Positions 49,101 through 55,889 of a stretch of DNA of 58,298 nt are shown piece by piece. Origin of the DNA: a virus; the IMG/VR virus record IMGVR_UViG_3300032334_001544, positions 1 to 58,298 of that record, one strand, 5' to 3'. Within the stretch, counting starts at the first letter, position 1; the number at the start of each line of letters is the position of its first letter. The notes under the pieces were generated by a model that did not search any database, had not been told where the DNA came from, and saw only the letters and a program-made list of their open reading frames with translations. A program made the translations under genes and the position numbers.

Positions 49101-49673
49101 AACAGTAACGGCCACGTTACTGGTACCCTGGAGGATGCTGCCCACTGGTATCATGAGGCCTGGCAAGCTGACTAACCCTGTGCCCATTGGCGCCAATGTG
49201 ATGTCACGGTTATTAATTAATCCACCAATGGTCTGATCATTTATGTACAGGTTACCCAGATCTATCGATCCGTTAAAATTTATCACGGCTGCGCCACCGT
49301 TGGCGAACAGATAATTGTCGCTGTATACCGCGCCAGTGACATGCACATTGGCAAAGGTCACATCATTAAAGGTATTGAGGCTCTGGTCGAAATTATTGAG
49401 AGCAGGACTGCTGTCCACCCAGGTGTTGTCATAAAACACATAGGTGCGGCCACCGTCGGTGTCATACCACAGTTGGCCAGGTTCATCTGTGACAGGTTGA
49501 ACATTACCCATTATGGTGCCAGCCTGGCCGATGATCTTACCACCAGGTACGCCGGTGCCGATCCTCAGGGTATTTGTGTTGGGATCGTACCAGATCCTAT
49601 CTGTTTCACCAACTTTGACACGACCATCCATGTCGTTTCTACGGCTGGTGAAGAAATCCATAATCCATGGCAT
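46149..49673 (-). CDS. Long tail-fibre protein with collagen-like repeats and C1q-like tip
   Basis: A 1174-residue protein. Residues 1-100 form a domain shared with the 199-aa gene upstream ([34 protein letters not shown]). The long middle repeats a turn-rich fibre pattern ([24 protein letters not shown]). About residues 938-1016 are collagen-like Gly-x-y repeats (GPTGPQG). A C1q/TNF-like jelly-roll tip follows ([13 protein letters not shown]...DTHVYLQG). Probably the host-recognition fibre. The start [12 protein letters not shown] is supported by the paralog's MPFIQKLFSSYK. Confidence 0.85.
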   Translation of the reverse strand: MPWIMDFFTSRRNDMDGRVKVGETDRIWYDPNTNTLRIGTGVPGGKIIGQAGTIMGNVQPVTDEPGQLWYDTDGGRTYVFYDNTWVDSSPALNNFDQSLNTFNDVTFANVHVTGAVYSDNYLFANGGAAVINFNGSIDLGNLYINDQTIGGLINNRDITLAPMGTGLVSLPGLMIPVGSILQGTSNVAVTVANLTLASVDRFSVSSSDNLNIGEYGLLNGISGADLGWTAYRFTTTPAPVLQIGDHLTGAGMPADSTVLFVGNVSGTDSANANVVVTSHTLQGLFVIPEPDIIVYTSRNVVNSGLTLSTLADTDIDLVPGANAHIIAGSSILPYVNDVYDLGSPLRRWHHLWVGPGTIYVQDETLGTDQTIGARDGNLYIGGGTGLTVGKFTLYSNIIALNNPTEDFYIGTRYATGNLNINRPLQVLNSQEKPAFAVDRTGRTQIYTGNLYAGDIGGFSIIGSQDGSYQPVTNSGGMLHITGNDFWGNASTRLNLDNFGSGTTFNAITARSARGTAKTPTQSKANDIMLRIGAVSWKNTGGFTGSAVAGHTLDFVTLEDSTDANHATAMQFYNAAHAGGYTRYFSAQIDSTGLSFIRPDAVTFNPQIGITFADNTRQTTAFNQTSAVFSVQGGIGIQNQTRQTGNVALDTTDVHSLISLSSSLTVSEATPYSNNLRLQLAQEIGPGDSPTFDNAYIAGNLYVAGNIISQGAAALDSIILYLGNTATQPADISGGGIILGPNLGTDSTKLLYGLYGPHGPYWYTDDATGFQTEHLIATDAYLSGNLFANGRAHFGGAFTGFNFANASIQSIGLVNDYEQIVNQNLSDGTNASTDIVATNDQGNDENYFVDMGINSSNYDGTAVGWTLSGANDAYLYNAGGNLTIGTSTTDNHISFFTGGTEANNVRAVITDAGVSVAGNVSATYYLGSARYLTDLPILHTGPTGPQGVTGAASTVTGPTGAQGNQGVTGPTGAAGSNGGNGTTGPTGVAGASGPTGAASTITGPTGAQGPTGTGTSYSNANILSYTTQFGSFWDNTTVQANLTVGANVSLANTNANLGVYVTNTSQIRFTNPGTYRIDYSLQFQNTQNKQNNAVVWIRKNGINIPYSASYFTLPAQGSVAGYVCGVGPFIDVAVTNGDYYQISWSADDTHVYLQGLAAVGPAPSSPAAIVIVHKV

Positions 49674-49679
49674 ATTGTA

Positions 49680-50051
49680 TTACCCCGCTGGTGATTGGCC
49701 AGCTTGCATGGCTACCTGTAGTCTAGCCCTATCTGATGTTGGTCTTTGTTGTTTTGGGGCATCTGTTTCATCGAACACACTGGCCACGCCAGCTGCACGT
49801 TTAAGCAATTCCAGCTGTTGCTGCAATGGTCCCACCATCATGTCTGTCTCTGCATCCACAGGACCTGCATCCACAGGCTTGACACCCGTGGCAAGTTCTG
49901 GTTGGCTCACAGGATCTGTCGCCATCATAGGTTCTGCTGTGGCCATCTCAGGTTGCGCACCCACTTGGTCAGGGCCAGGCATCTCATCAGGTTGCAGATC
50001 GTCCAGGTTTAAGGTGATGGGTATTTTAACAATGAATTCTCTGGCTCTCAT
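49680..50051 (-). CDS. Fibre-associated small protein 1 (MRAxEFI family)
   Basis: 123 residues starting MRAREFIVKIPITLNLDDLQ. The N-terminus is like T4 capsid-targeting sequences. The middle is Pro/Met/Glu-rich and probably disordered. VGPLQQQLELLKRAAGVAS forms a helix shared with the 101-aa gene at 50691 (TPPLQQMLDTVKSGA). It directly precedes the long fibre gene (6-bp gap), forming a cassette. AAAGGATC before the ATG, with a late motif upstream. Confidence 0.55.
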   Translation of the reverse strand: MRAREFIVKIPITLNLDDLQPDEMPGPDQVGAQPEMATAEPMMATDPVSQPELATGVKPVDAGPVDAETDMMVGPLQQQLELLKRAAGVASVFDETDAPKQQRPTSDRARLQVAMQAGQSPAG

Positions 50052-50075
50052 ATCTGATCCTTTACCTGATAGAAT

Positions 50076-50083
50076 TATTTATC
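50076..50083 (-). promoter_or_regulatory. Late promoter motif
   Basis: GATAAATA on the minus strand, 24 nt before the ATG at 50051, with an AAAGGATC ribosome site between. Drives the MRAREFI gene and long fibre. Confidence 0.65.
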
Positions 50084-50087
50084 TATA

Positions 50088-50687
50088 TTAAAAGATCATA
50101 CTCGCCAAACGCCATCCGTCATTGTATATCAGGTGTACCACACCGCCATCGATGCTGATTATGGCTCCATCTATGTCACTATCTATGGTGCCTCTGATGT
50201 GTATGTTATTGATACTGGCCAATTGGCTTTGATCTTTTATCACTAACTTCTTGCCATTGCTCATGGCAACCAATACTATATCCACACTGCCTGGATAGTT
50301 CACACCTATGTAATAGTCTGAGCTATTGCAGGTGTAACTACCAGATGTAACCAGCCTGGTTGCACTGTAATCACCTCCAGCAGGCCCAGTGGGGCCAACC
50401 AGTGCTGGGCTGCTGTCCACCCAGGTGTTGGCATAGAACACATACATCCTGCCGCCGTTGGTGTCATACCACATGCTGCCAGACTGGCTAGTCACAGGCT
50501 GTGTATTGCCCACGACCACACCACCACTGCTGGTGATGGGTTTGCCACCAGGTGTGATGCCATCGCTTATCCGCAGGCTGTTGGAATCACTGTCATACCA
50601 GATGTGGTATAATTCACCCAGATGGGATCTGCCCTGACCAGGTTTGAAGTCTTTGTAACTGCTAAAGAGTTTCTGGATGAATGGCAT
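50088..50687 (-). CDS. Short tail-fibre-like protein
   Basis: 199 residues. Residues 1-100 (MPFIQKLFSSYKDFKPGQGR; HIWYDSDSNSLRISDGI; MWYDTNGGRMYVFYANTWVD) are paralogous to the start of the 1174-aa fibre. A single short collagen-like GPTGPAGG follows, then a compact beta domain ending LIYNDGWRLASMIF. Possibly a fibre base or a short fibre using the same attachment domain (inference). Confidence 0.7.
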   Translation of the reverse strand: MPFIQKLFSSYKDFKPGQGRSHLGELYHIWYDSDSNSLRISDGITPGGKPITSSGGVVVGNTQPVTSQSGSMWYDTNGGRMYVFYANTWVDSSPALVGPTGPAGGDYSATRLVTSGSYTCNSSDYYIGVNYPGSVDIVLVAMSNGKKLVIKDQSQLASINNIHIRGTIDSDIDGAIISIDGGVVHLIYNDGWRLASMIF

Positions 50688-50690
50688 GGG

Positions 50691-50996
50691 TCACCCCATG
50701 GGCATCTGAGAGACTGTGGTTATGGCACCAGTGGCAGGTTGGTTCTTGTTGGCTCCGGATTTTACCGTGTCCAACATCTGTTGTAGTGGAGGAGTCCAGA
50801 TCACGTTGCCTTCGCTGTCATAATTCTCACTGGGATCGGTACCATCATCTGCCTGTGGTTCAGGCGCATTGGCAGCAGCATTAGTGATATTGACCACCAC
50901 AGGTGGCTGGGCTGGTTGAGCAGCGGGGCTTGGTTGTTGACCCATCTGTTGAACTATGGCTGATGCTAATTGTGTGATGAATTCGTGGGCTCTCAA
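50691..50996 (-). CDS. Fibre-associated small protein 2 (MRAxEFI family)
   Basis: 101 residues. It starts at a TTG codon (50996) because MRAHEFITQLASA then aligns with its paralog at 50051 and GGAGCAGG lies upstream. Pro/Gln/Ala-rich middle, then TPPLQQMLDTVKSGA. Paired with the short fibre gene as its paralog is with the long one. The perfect late motif TATAAATA is 19 nt upstream. Confidence 0.55.
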   Translation of the reverse strand: MRAHEFITQLASAIVQQMGQQPSPAAQPAQPPVVVNITNAAANAPEPQADDGTDPSENYDSEGNVIWTPPLQQMLDTVKSGANKNQPATGAITTVSQMPMG

Positions 50997-51015
50997 TTAC
51001 CTGCTCCTCAGATTA

Positions 51016-51023
51016 TATTTATA
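51016..51023 (-). promoter_or_regulatory. Late promoter, TATAAATA
   Basis: A perfect TATAAATA on the minus strand with a GAGGAG site between it and the TTG start at 50996. It starts the fibre block and diverges from the plus promoter at 51060. Confidence 0.8.
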
Positions 51024-51059
51024 CGTGTGGACAAGGGTTAGATAAAGAGCAGATATGGC

Positions 51060-51087
51060 TTGACACCACACAGACGTGTAGTATAGT
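51060..51087 (+). promoter_or_regulatory. Early promoter, TTGACA-N16-TATAGT
   Basis: TTGACA (51060-51065), 16 bp, TATAGT (51082-51087). Drives the NHLP-like gene; AAGGAGG follows at about 51105. Confidence 0.8.
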
Positions 51088-51118
51088 CGTGATGTAACAG
51101 AGACAAGGAGGACGGACC

Positions 51119-51502
51119 TTGTTACCAGTACCTTATCTGCCTGCACAAGTGCAGCGATACTTCCATGAGTATCACGATTACGAATACTTTCCACAGCCAG
51201 AGTTCGTGGAAGCTAGAGAATATACTGTGATAAATCCTGCAGAAGTCAAAGCCCGGATCCTGGACTATCTGGGACAAGTGCTGGCCAGATGCTGGTGTAA
51301 CTCAGAGCTGATGGATCTGCTCAAACAGAACCCACATGAATGCCTGTTGCAACTGGGCATAATCCTTCCTGAGGAACTGAACATCCTGGTGGAAGAACGC
51401 AAGAACAATCCCAATAGGCCCAGGCTGGTTGTGTATGAGAAGTCAGGCACAATGACCAAACGTGTTTGTAGCCTGCAACTGATGATGACAGCAGGCAGGT
51501 AG
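51119..51502 (+). CDS. Nitrile-hydratase-leader-peptide (NHLP)-like protein
   Basis: 127 residues, starting at TTG 51119 with AAGGAGG about 8 nt upstream. ELMDLLKQNPHECLLQLGII and LPEELNILVEERKNNPN, ending RLVVYEK, resemble the NHLP fold (F-x-x-L-L-x-D-P-x-x-A-L-x-x-x-G-I-x-L-P-E), best known as leader of modified peptides and from nitrile hydratase alpha. The tail (SGTMTKRVCSLQLMMTAGR) has one Cys and no clear core or GG site, and no maturation enzyme is nearby. Function unknown. Confidence 0.55.
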   Translation: MLPVPYLPAQVQRYFHEYHDYEYFPQPEFVEAREYTVINPAEVKARILDYLGQVLARCWCNSELMDLLKQNPHECLLQLGIILPEELNILVEERKNNPNRPRLVVYEKSGTMTKRVCSLQLMMTAGR

Positions 51503-51537
51503 TTTCTGCATATCAGATGTCACAGAAGAAATGTCTT

Positions 51538-51571
51538 TTGTAATATGATTGTAACATTCGTAATTTATAAT
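51538..51571 (+). promoter_or_regulatory. Candidate Pho box and -10 for the lipid/phosphate operon
   Basis: Two 7-bp direct repeats, TTGTAAT (51538-51544) and TTGTAAC (51549-51555), are separated by 4 bp (11-bp period), the layout of PhoB half-sites (CTGTCAT). They end exactly 10 bp before TATAAT (51566-51571), the spacing known for PhoB-dependent promoters. Matches to the E. coli half-site are 5/7 and 4/7. No conventional -35 is present. A further TGTCA occurs at 51518. Confidence 0.5.
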
Positions 51572-51599
51572 ACCTTAAGTAAACGAAGAGATATAATCA

Positions 51600-52502
51600 A
51601 TGCAACCATTTCCAGATTTCAAATTCATGATCAATACACTTAACCGCGACCTAGAGAACAGTGTATTTGCACATATACCATTTGCCATACCAAAAAGTTA
51701 TACTGTGGCACTAGGCCAGATAGGCGATTTAGAAATCAGATTGGCACAAACACGCAAAGAAGTCAAACAGGCACAAAAACTTCGCTATCAGATATTCCAC
51801 AAAGAACAGGGTGCCATTGCCAGTTTGGAATGTATGCTGAAGCAAAGAGATATAGATCCCTATGACGCATATTGTGATCATTTGCTGGTAGTGGATACCA
51901 AATATCCCAGAAAGAAGGTGCCAGGCGTAAAACAGTCATACAAAGAAAAAGTAGTGGGCACATACCGCCTACTCAGACAAGATATAGCAGATAAGCATGT
52001 GGGCTTCTACAGCCAAGCAGAATTTGATGTAGACAGCCTCATCCAGCGACACCCAGGCAAGCGTTTCTTAGAGCTAGGGCGTAGCTGCGTTGATAAAGCA
52101 TACCGCGACAAACGCACAATAGAACTATTGTGGCGTGGCATCTGGTGGTATGTGACAGAACATAAGATAGATGCCATGTTCGGCTGTGCCAGCTTTGAAG
52201 GCACAGACATAAAAAAACTATCTCAGCAACTGAGCTTGCTACAAGATGTTGCCAGTGCTGCACCTGAATGGCAAACATCTGCACATCATTCAGATTTTGA
52301 CACATCAGATAAAATTACATATAATGATGCCAAGAAGGTGTTGCACCAGTTGCCCACCTTGATAAAAGGTTACATGCGCTGTGGTGCCAGATTCGGCACT
52401 GGTGCTGTTATAGATCGTGAATTCAATACCACAGATGTTCTGGTTTTGTTGCCTGTCACAGACATAACTCCTAGATATCGTGAACACTTTACCATGAATT
52501 AA
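51600..52502 (+). CDS. olsB: OlsB-like ornithine N-acyltransferase (GNAT)
   Basis: A 300-residue protein. AQKLRYQIFHKEQGA (about residues 57-71), RDIDPYDAYCDHLLVVD, VVGTYRLLRQDIA, GFYSQAEFDVDSLIQ, FLELGRSCVDKAYRDKRTIE then LLWRGIWWYV, and MFGCASFEGTD are the signature blocks of OlsB, which attaches a 3-hydroxy acyl chain from acyl-ACP to ornithine, the first step of phosphorus-free ornithine lipids. OlsA, the second enzyme, is not in the window. First gene after the Pho-box-like promoter; pstS, plcP and agt follow in line. Confidence 0.88.
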   Translation: MQPFPDFKFMINTLNRDLENSVFAHIPFAIPKSYTVALGQIGDLEIRLAQTRKEVKQAQKLRYQIFHKEQGAIASLECMLKQRDIDPYDAYCDHLLVVDTKYPRKKVPGVKQSYKEKVVGTYRLLRQDIADKHVGFYSQAEFDVDSLIQRHPGKRFLELGRSCVDKAYRDKRTIELLWRGIWWYVTEHKIDAMFGCASFEGTDIKKLSQQLSLLQDVASAAPEWQTSAHHSDFDTSDKITYNDAKKVLHQLPTLIKGYMRCGARFGTGAVIDREFNTTDVLVLLPVTDITPRYREHFTMN

Positions 52503-52521
52503 GCAAACAAAGGAGTCAACA

Positions 52522-53439
52522 ATGCTTAAACGGATTGCAATAGCACTAGCCGGACTACTAACTGCGACTGCTGTAAATGCAGCAGATATTTCAGGAGCAG
52601 GGGCAACATTCCCTTTCCCCATCTATGCTAAGTGGGCAGATGCCTACAAGACAGAAACTGGCAATAGCCTTAATTATCAGAGCATAGGTTCAGGTGCTGG
52701 TATCAAACAAATTATAGCCAAAACTGTAACATTTGGTGCATCAGATATGCCACTGGATCAGAAGGAATTGGACAAGCACGGTCTAGTGCAATTTCCCACA
52801 GTGATTGGCGGCAATGTCATTGTTGTTAATATTGATGGCGTTGCAGCAGGTGAATTGGAATTAGATGGTGCTACTGTGGCAGATATCTACTTGGGCAAGA
52901 TTACCAAATGGTCAGATGCTAAAATTGCCGCACAGAATCCTAAAGTGAAACTACCAGATACTGCCATTACTGTGGTCCGTCGTAGTGACGGATCAGGCAC
53001 CACATATGTGTTTACCAAATATCTCAGTGAAGTCAGCAAGGATTGGGCAGACAAGATTGGATCAGGCACAGCAGTGGAATGGCCAGTGGGCGTTGGTGCC
53101 AAAGGCAATGACGGGGTAGCAGGCAATGTCAAGATGACCAAGAACAGCATCGGCTATGTGGAATATGCTTATGCCAAACAGAACAGTCTGGCACATACCA
53201 CCATTGGTGGCAAGCAACCAGGAAAAGCAACATTCCAAGACAACAGCTGGCCCATCACTGCACCCACATACATCATCATGTACAAGCAACCAGCAGATGC
53301 TAATGCCAGCCGAGAAGCCTTGAAGTTCTTTGAATGGGCTTATGCCAAGGGGGATGCCATGGCAGATGCACTGGATTATGTGCCACTGGATAGCAAGCAA
53401 AAGTCAGCAGTAAAAGAGATCTGGACGGCCATTAAGTAA
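52522..53439 (+). CDS. pstS: Phosphate-binding protein PstS
   Basis: A 305-residue periplasmic protein. Signal peptide 1-20 (MLKRIAIALAGLLTATAVNA). Phosphate-site motifs: ISGAGATFPFPIYAKW, SIGSGAGIKQI, TFGASDMPL and RRSDGSGTTYVFTKYLS. It captures phosphate for the host PstCAB transporter; phage pstS genes are known in cyanophages and are PhoB-regulated there. Slightly shorter than E. coli PstS (346). AAAGGAG precedes ATG 52522, 20 bp after olsB. Confidence 0.95.
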   Translation: MLKRIAIALAGLLTATAVNAADISGAGATFPFPIYAKWADAYKTETGNSLNYQSIGSGAGIKQIIAKTVTFGASDMPLDQKELDKHGLVQFPTVIGGNVIVVNIDGVAAGELELDGATVADIYLGKITKWSDAKIAAQNPKVKLPDTAITVVRRSDGSGTTYVFTKYLSEVSKDWADKIGSGTAVEWPVGVGAKGNDGVAGNVKMTKNSIGYVEYAYAKQNSLAHTTIGGKQPGKATFQDNSWPITAPTYIIMYKQPADANASREALKFFEWAYAKGDAMADALDYVPLDSKQKSAVKEIWTAIK

Positions 53440-53445
53440 GTTTGC

Positions 53446-54219
53446 ATGGCACAATATCATTCAGTCTTTATCAGCGATGTTCATTTGGGTACCAAAGGCA
53501 GCAAAGCTGAACTATTAGTGGCATTCCTCCGTGAGGTGGAATGCCATAATCTATTCCTGGTGGGCGACATATTCGATGGTTGGCGACTTAAAAAGAACTG
53601 GTACTGGAACGAACATCACAGCACCGTGGTACAGAAGGTGCTCAGGATGGCCCGTAAAGGCACAAAGGTATATTATATTCCTGGCAATCATGACGAGTTC
53701 ATGCGTGAATTCCTGGAATATAATTTCGGCAGCATAGAACTACACAACGAAATGACCTATACAGGTGTCAATAAAAAACAATATATTGTCATACATGGTG
53801 ACAAATTTGACTTTGTCACACTCAACATGAAATGGCTGGCACACATAGGTGACCAGGGCTATACGCTGTTGCTAAACCTCAACACTGTGTTACACTGGAT
53901 CATGGCCAAACTCAAATTGCCTTATTGGAGCCTGAGCAAATGGGCCAAGAGCCAGGTCAAACAAGCAGTTAATTTCGTAGGCGATTATGAGGCCAGCTTG
54001 GTAAATTATGCCAGGATCAAACATGCAGATGGCATCATATGCGGTCACATACACAGTGCCAACATCAGTACAATTAATCACATTGAATATATGAATTCCG
54101 GCGATTGGGTTGAGAGTTGCACAGCCTTAGTTGAGCACACCGATGGTCTCTGGGAAATAATTACATGGACAGCAAATGAAGATAACACTAGTAACAGACA
54201 CATGGACACCCAGCATTAA
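53446..54219 (+). CDS. plcP: PlcP-like phospholipase C (LpxH-type metallophosphoesterase)
   Basis: A 257-residue protein. SVFISDVHLGTKGS (residues 6-19), LVGDIFDGWRLKKNWYWNE, IPGNHDEFMREF, VIHGDKFDF, HIGDQGYTLL and ICGHIHSANIS are the metal-binding blocks of the UDP-2,3-diacylglucosamine-hydrolase-like family that includes PlcP. PlcP cuts the head group from phospholipids to give diacylglycerol during phosphate starvation. The tight link to an Agt-like glycosyltransferase (44-bp overlap) and to pstS and olsB makes PlcP the best reading. An LpxH-type enzyme is the alternative. Confidence 0.82.
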   Translation: MAQYHSVFISDVHLGTKGSKAELLVAFLREVECHNLFLVGDIFDGWRLKKNWYWNEHHSTVVQKVLRMARKGTKVYYIPGNHDEFMREFLEYNFGSIELHNEMTYTGVNKKQYIVIHGDKFDFVTLNMKWLAHIGDQGYTLLLNLNTVLHWIMAKLKLPYWSLSKWAKSQVKQAVNFVGDYEASLVNYARIKHADGIICGHIHSANISTINHIEYMNSGDWVESCTALVEHTDGLWEIITWTANEDNTSNRHMDTQH

Positions 54220-55186
54220 TGGTGTTGTAACAACATTAGTTAATACAGTGGAACACCTGCAACAATTAGGACATGATGTCCAGATCATAGAACCTGGACA
54301 GTTTTGCACTGTGGGATTGCCAGGCTATCAGGAAGTCAGATTAAGTTGGGACATCTGGCGTGTGGGTAAACTGATAGCACAGTTTGATCCTGATGCCATA
54401 CATATTGCCACTGAAGGACCACTGGGGCTAGCTGCCAGATGGTATTGCAAGGTGGACAAACGAAGTATACCACATAACACCAGCTACCATACAAAGTTTC
54501 CTGAATACATGAGCCATCATTATAAGATTCCAGAATCATGGAGCTATTGGTGGATGCGTGTGTTTCACAAGTTCAGCACAAAAGTGTTGGTGACTAATCA
54601 GGACATGCAGGCAGATCTCACACAGCGTGGTTTCCAGAACTTGGCCATATGGAATCGTGGTGTCAATCGCGACCTGTTTAATCCCCAGAGACGCAAGAGA
54701 ACCAGCTATCAGGGACCTATTATACTCTGTGTGAGCCGTGTGAGTAAAGAAAAGGGACTGGAGGACTTTTGCAACCTGCAGGTAAAAGGCACCAAAGTTC
54801 TAGTAGGTGATGGCCCCATACTTGCAGAACTGAAAAGAAAATATCCAGATGTCATATTCACAGGTGCCAAGACAGGCACTGCATTGGCTGAATATTATGC
54901 TGCTGCTGATGTATTCGTGTTTCCCAGCAAGACCGATACATTTGGTGTTGTCATTTTGGAAAGCATCGCATCAGGTACACCAGTAGCTGCTTATCCTGTT
55001 ACAGGCCCCAGAGATGTTGTTATAAATGATGTCAACGGGTATATGGATGACGATTTGACAACTGCGGTTAAACGTGCTATTGTCTGTGATAGAATCCAGG
55101 TAAGGCACAGCAGTGAGCAATATGACTGGGCAGCTTGTACAGAAACTTTTATAAAAAACCTGAAAATAATTGAAAAAAACAATTGA
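54176..55186 (+). CDS. agt: Agt-like glycolipid glycosyltransferase (GT4)
   Basis: A 336-residue GT-B enzyme. An N-terminal TDTWTPSINGVVTTLVNTVE, PGYQEVRLS and HTEGPLG-like IATEGPLGLAAR, and the C-terminal VSRVSKEKGLEDF, VGDGP and FVFPSKTDTFGVVILESIAS with the donor-binding E-x7-E-type motif. This subgroup (SqdX/Agt) transfers sugars to diacylglycerol; Agt makes glycolipids that replace phospholipids. Starting 44 bp inside plcP, it would use the diacylglycerol that PlcP produces. Confidence 0.82.
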   Translation: MKITLVTDTWTPSINGVVTTLVNTVEHLQQLGHDVQIIEPGQFCTVGLPGYQEVRLSWDIWRVGKLIAQFDPDAIHIATEGPLGLAARWYCKVDKRSIPHNTSYHTKFPEYMSHHYKIPESWSYWWMRVFHKFSTKVLVTNQDMQADLTQRGFQNLAIWNRGVNRDLFNPQRRKRTSYQGPIILCVSRVSKEKGLEDFCNLQVKGTKVLVGDGPILAELKRKYPDVIFTGAKTGTALAEYYAAADVFVFPSKTDTFGVVILESIASGTPVAAYPVTGPRDVVINDVNGYMDDDLTTAVKRAIVCDRIQVRHSSEQYDWAACTETFIKNLKIIEKNN

Positions 55187-55212
55187 CAGATGTTGTCAGT
55201 AGTGTATAAATA
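55183..55212 (+). promoter_or_regulatory. Hybrid early/late promoter before the RNA region
   Basis: TTGACA (55183-55188), overlapping the agt stop, is followed after 16 bp by TATAAATA (55205-55212). This works as an early -10 and as a perfect T4 late motif. It would transcribe the small ORF, the terminator hairpin and possibly the tRNA region. Confidence 0.7.
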
Positions 55213-55242
55213 TATAGTAAGTTAAACAAACGGAACGAAGAA

Positions 55243-55320
55243 ATGTTTATGTCTCAAGAACCGAACCAGAATATTTGCAATTGGTATGCCCGTCATACCT
55301 CAGGGGTCCTTGTGGCATGA
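55243..55320 (+). CDS. Possible 25-aa leader peptide
   Basis: An ORF, MFMSQEPNQNICNWYARHTS and five more residues, between the hybrid promoter and a strong terminator, with GGAACGAAG upstream. It ends just before a small hairpin (GATGTG/CACATC, 55319-55334). It may be a leader peptide controlling read-through into the tRNA region (inference), or non-coding. Confidence 0.35.
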   Translation: MFMSQEPNQNICNWYARHTSGVLVA

Positions 55321-55347
55321 TGTGAACGCACATCATCGTGATACAAG

Positions 55348-55375
55348 AACCCCGGTGTCGAACCCGGGGTTTTTT
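55348..55375 (+). terminator. Rho-independent terminator
   Basis: AACCCCGG (55348-55355) pairs with CCGGGGTT (55364-55371), followed by a run of T to 55375. It ends transcripts from the agt operon or the hybrid promoter, or attenuates them before the tRNA genes. Confidence 0.85.
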
Positions 55376-55376
55376 C

Positions 55377-55712
55377 ATGGACTAACAGGCAGTTGCTCCC
55401 TGTGCATAAGAGCAACCAGTGACTGGTACTTGAGCCTCATGGCTGAATAGGTGGTTTCCAGCATTGCAGGAGAGATTGTCTCTCCACAGATACATCTGTG
55501 TGTATCTGTGAAGTGACATACAACCGCCCAGGGCGGACCAAGTTGTGGGTGGAGGTAACCCTCAGTGGAGCAGGCCACTCAGAAACATTCCTGCTGTGTT
55601 GGACCTGTTACAAGGTCTGGGTAAGGGCGATCAAAAGCCAGTGTGGCAGCGGTAGAGGGGGCTGGCCACATCAGATTTTTCACAGCCAAATCTCAGCTGT
55701 GATATATAAGAA
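55377..55712. other. Hairpin-rich region without a convincing gene; possible structured RNA
   Basis: About 335 bp between a terminator and the first tRNA. Inverted repeats crowd it: GTTGCTC/GAGCAAC (about 55392-55416), CCAGTGACTGG, a 10-bp CACAGATACA/TGTATCTGTG (loop TCTGTG) near 55485-55510, CCGCCC/GGGCGG near 55525, and CACAGC/GCTGTG near 55681-55701. Two weak reading frames exist: plus from GTG 55498 (75 codons with CIC and CWTC) and minus from 55578 (67 codons). Neither has a good start signal or known family. A non-coding RNA on either strand is plausible. Confidence 0.35.
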
Positions 55713-55715
55713 TGA

Positions 55716-55791
55716 TTCCCGATAGCTCAGCTGGTAGAGCATCTGACTGTTAATCAGAGTGTCCCTGGTTCGAGCCCAGGTCGGGGAGCCA
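55716..55791 (+). tRNA. tRNA-Asn (GTT)
   Basis: Full cloverleaf: acceptor TTCCCGA/TCGGGGA with one G-U pair, D arm TAGCTCAGCTGGTAGAGC, anticodon loop CTGTTAA (anticodon GTT), T arm CCTGGTTCGAGCCCAGG, discriminator G and encoded CCA. Confidence 0.97.
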
Positions 55792-55796
55792 AATTT

Positions 55797-55870
55797 ATCT
55801 CGTAAGTGTTACGGTAGCACATCAGTCTCCAAAACTGAGGGCGTAGGTTCGACTCCTACACGGGGTGCCA
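55797..55870 (+). tRNA. tRNA-Trp (CCA)
   Basis: Acceptor ATCTCGT/ACGGGGT with two G-U pairs, D-arm GTGTTACGGTAGCAC, anticodon arm CAGT-CTCCAAA-ACTG (anticodon CCA), T arm GTAGGTTCGACTCCTAC, discriminator G and encoded CCA. Confidence 0.92.
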
Positions 55871-55889
55871 GAATATAAGTAGCCATAAC

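Noticed and set aside
55375-55578. Minus-strand 67-codon frame with Cys/His residues (HRCICGE)
   Set aside because: No ribosome site, it overlaps strong inverted repeats and another frame on the plus strand, and no family matches. Left as part of a possible RNA region.
55348-55720. tmRNA, RNase P RNA or 6S RNA in the structured region
   Set aside because: No tRNA-like ends with CCA, no tag reading frame ending in AA-stop, and none of the universal RNase P core motifs were found.
55498-55725. Plus-strand 75-codon frame with CIC and CWTC, resembling a zinc knuckle
   Set aside because: Starts at GTG inside a 10-bp hairpin, has no ribosome site and runs into tRNA-Asn. Evidence too weak to call a gene.
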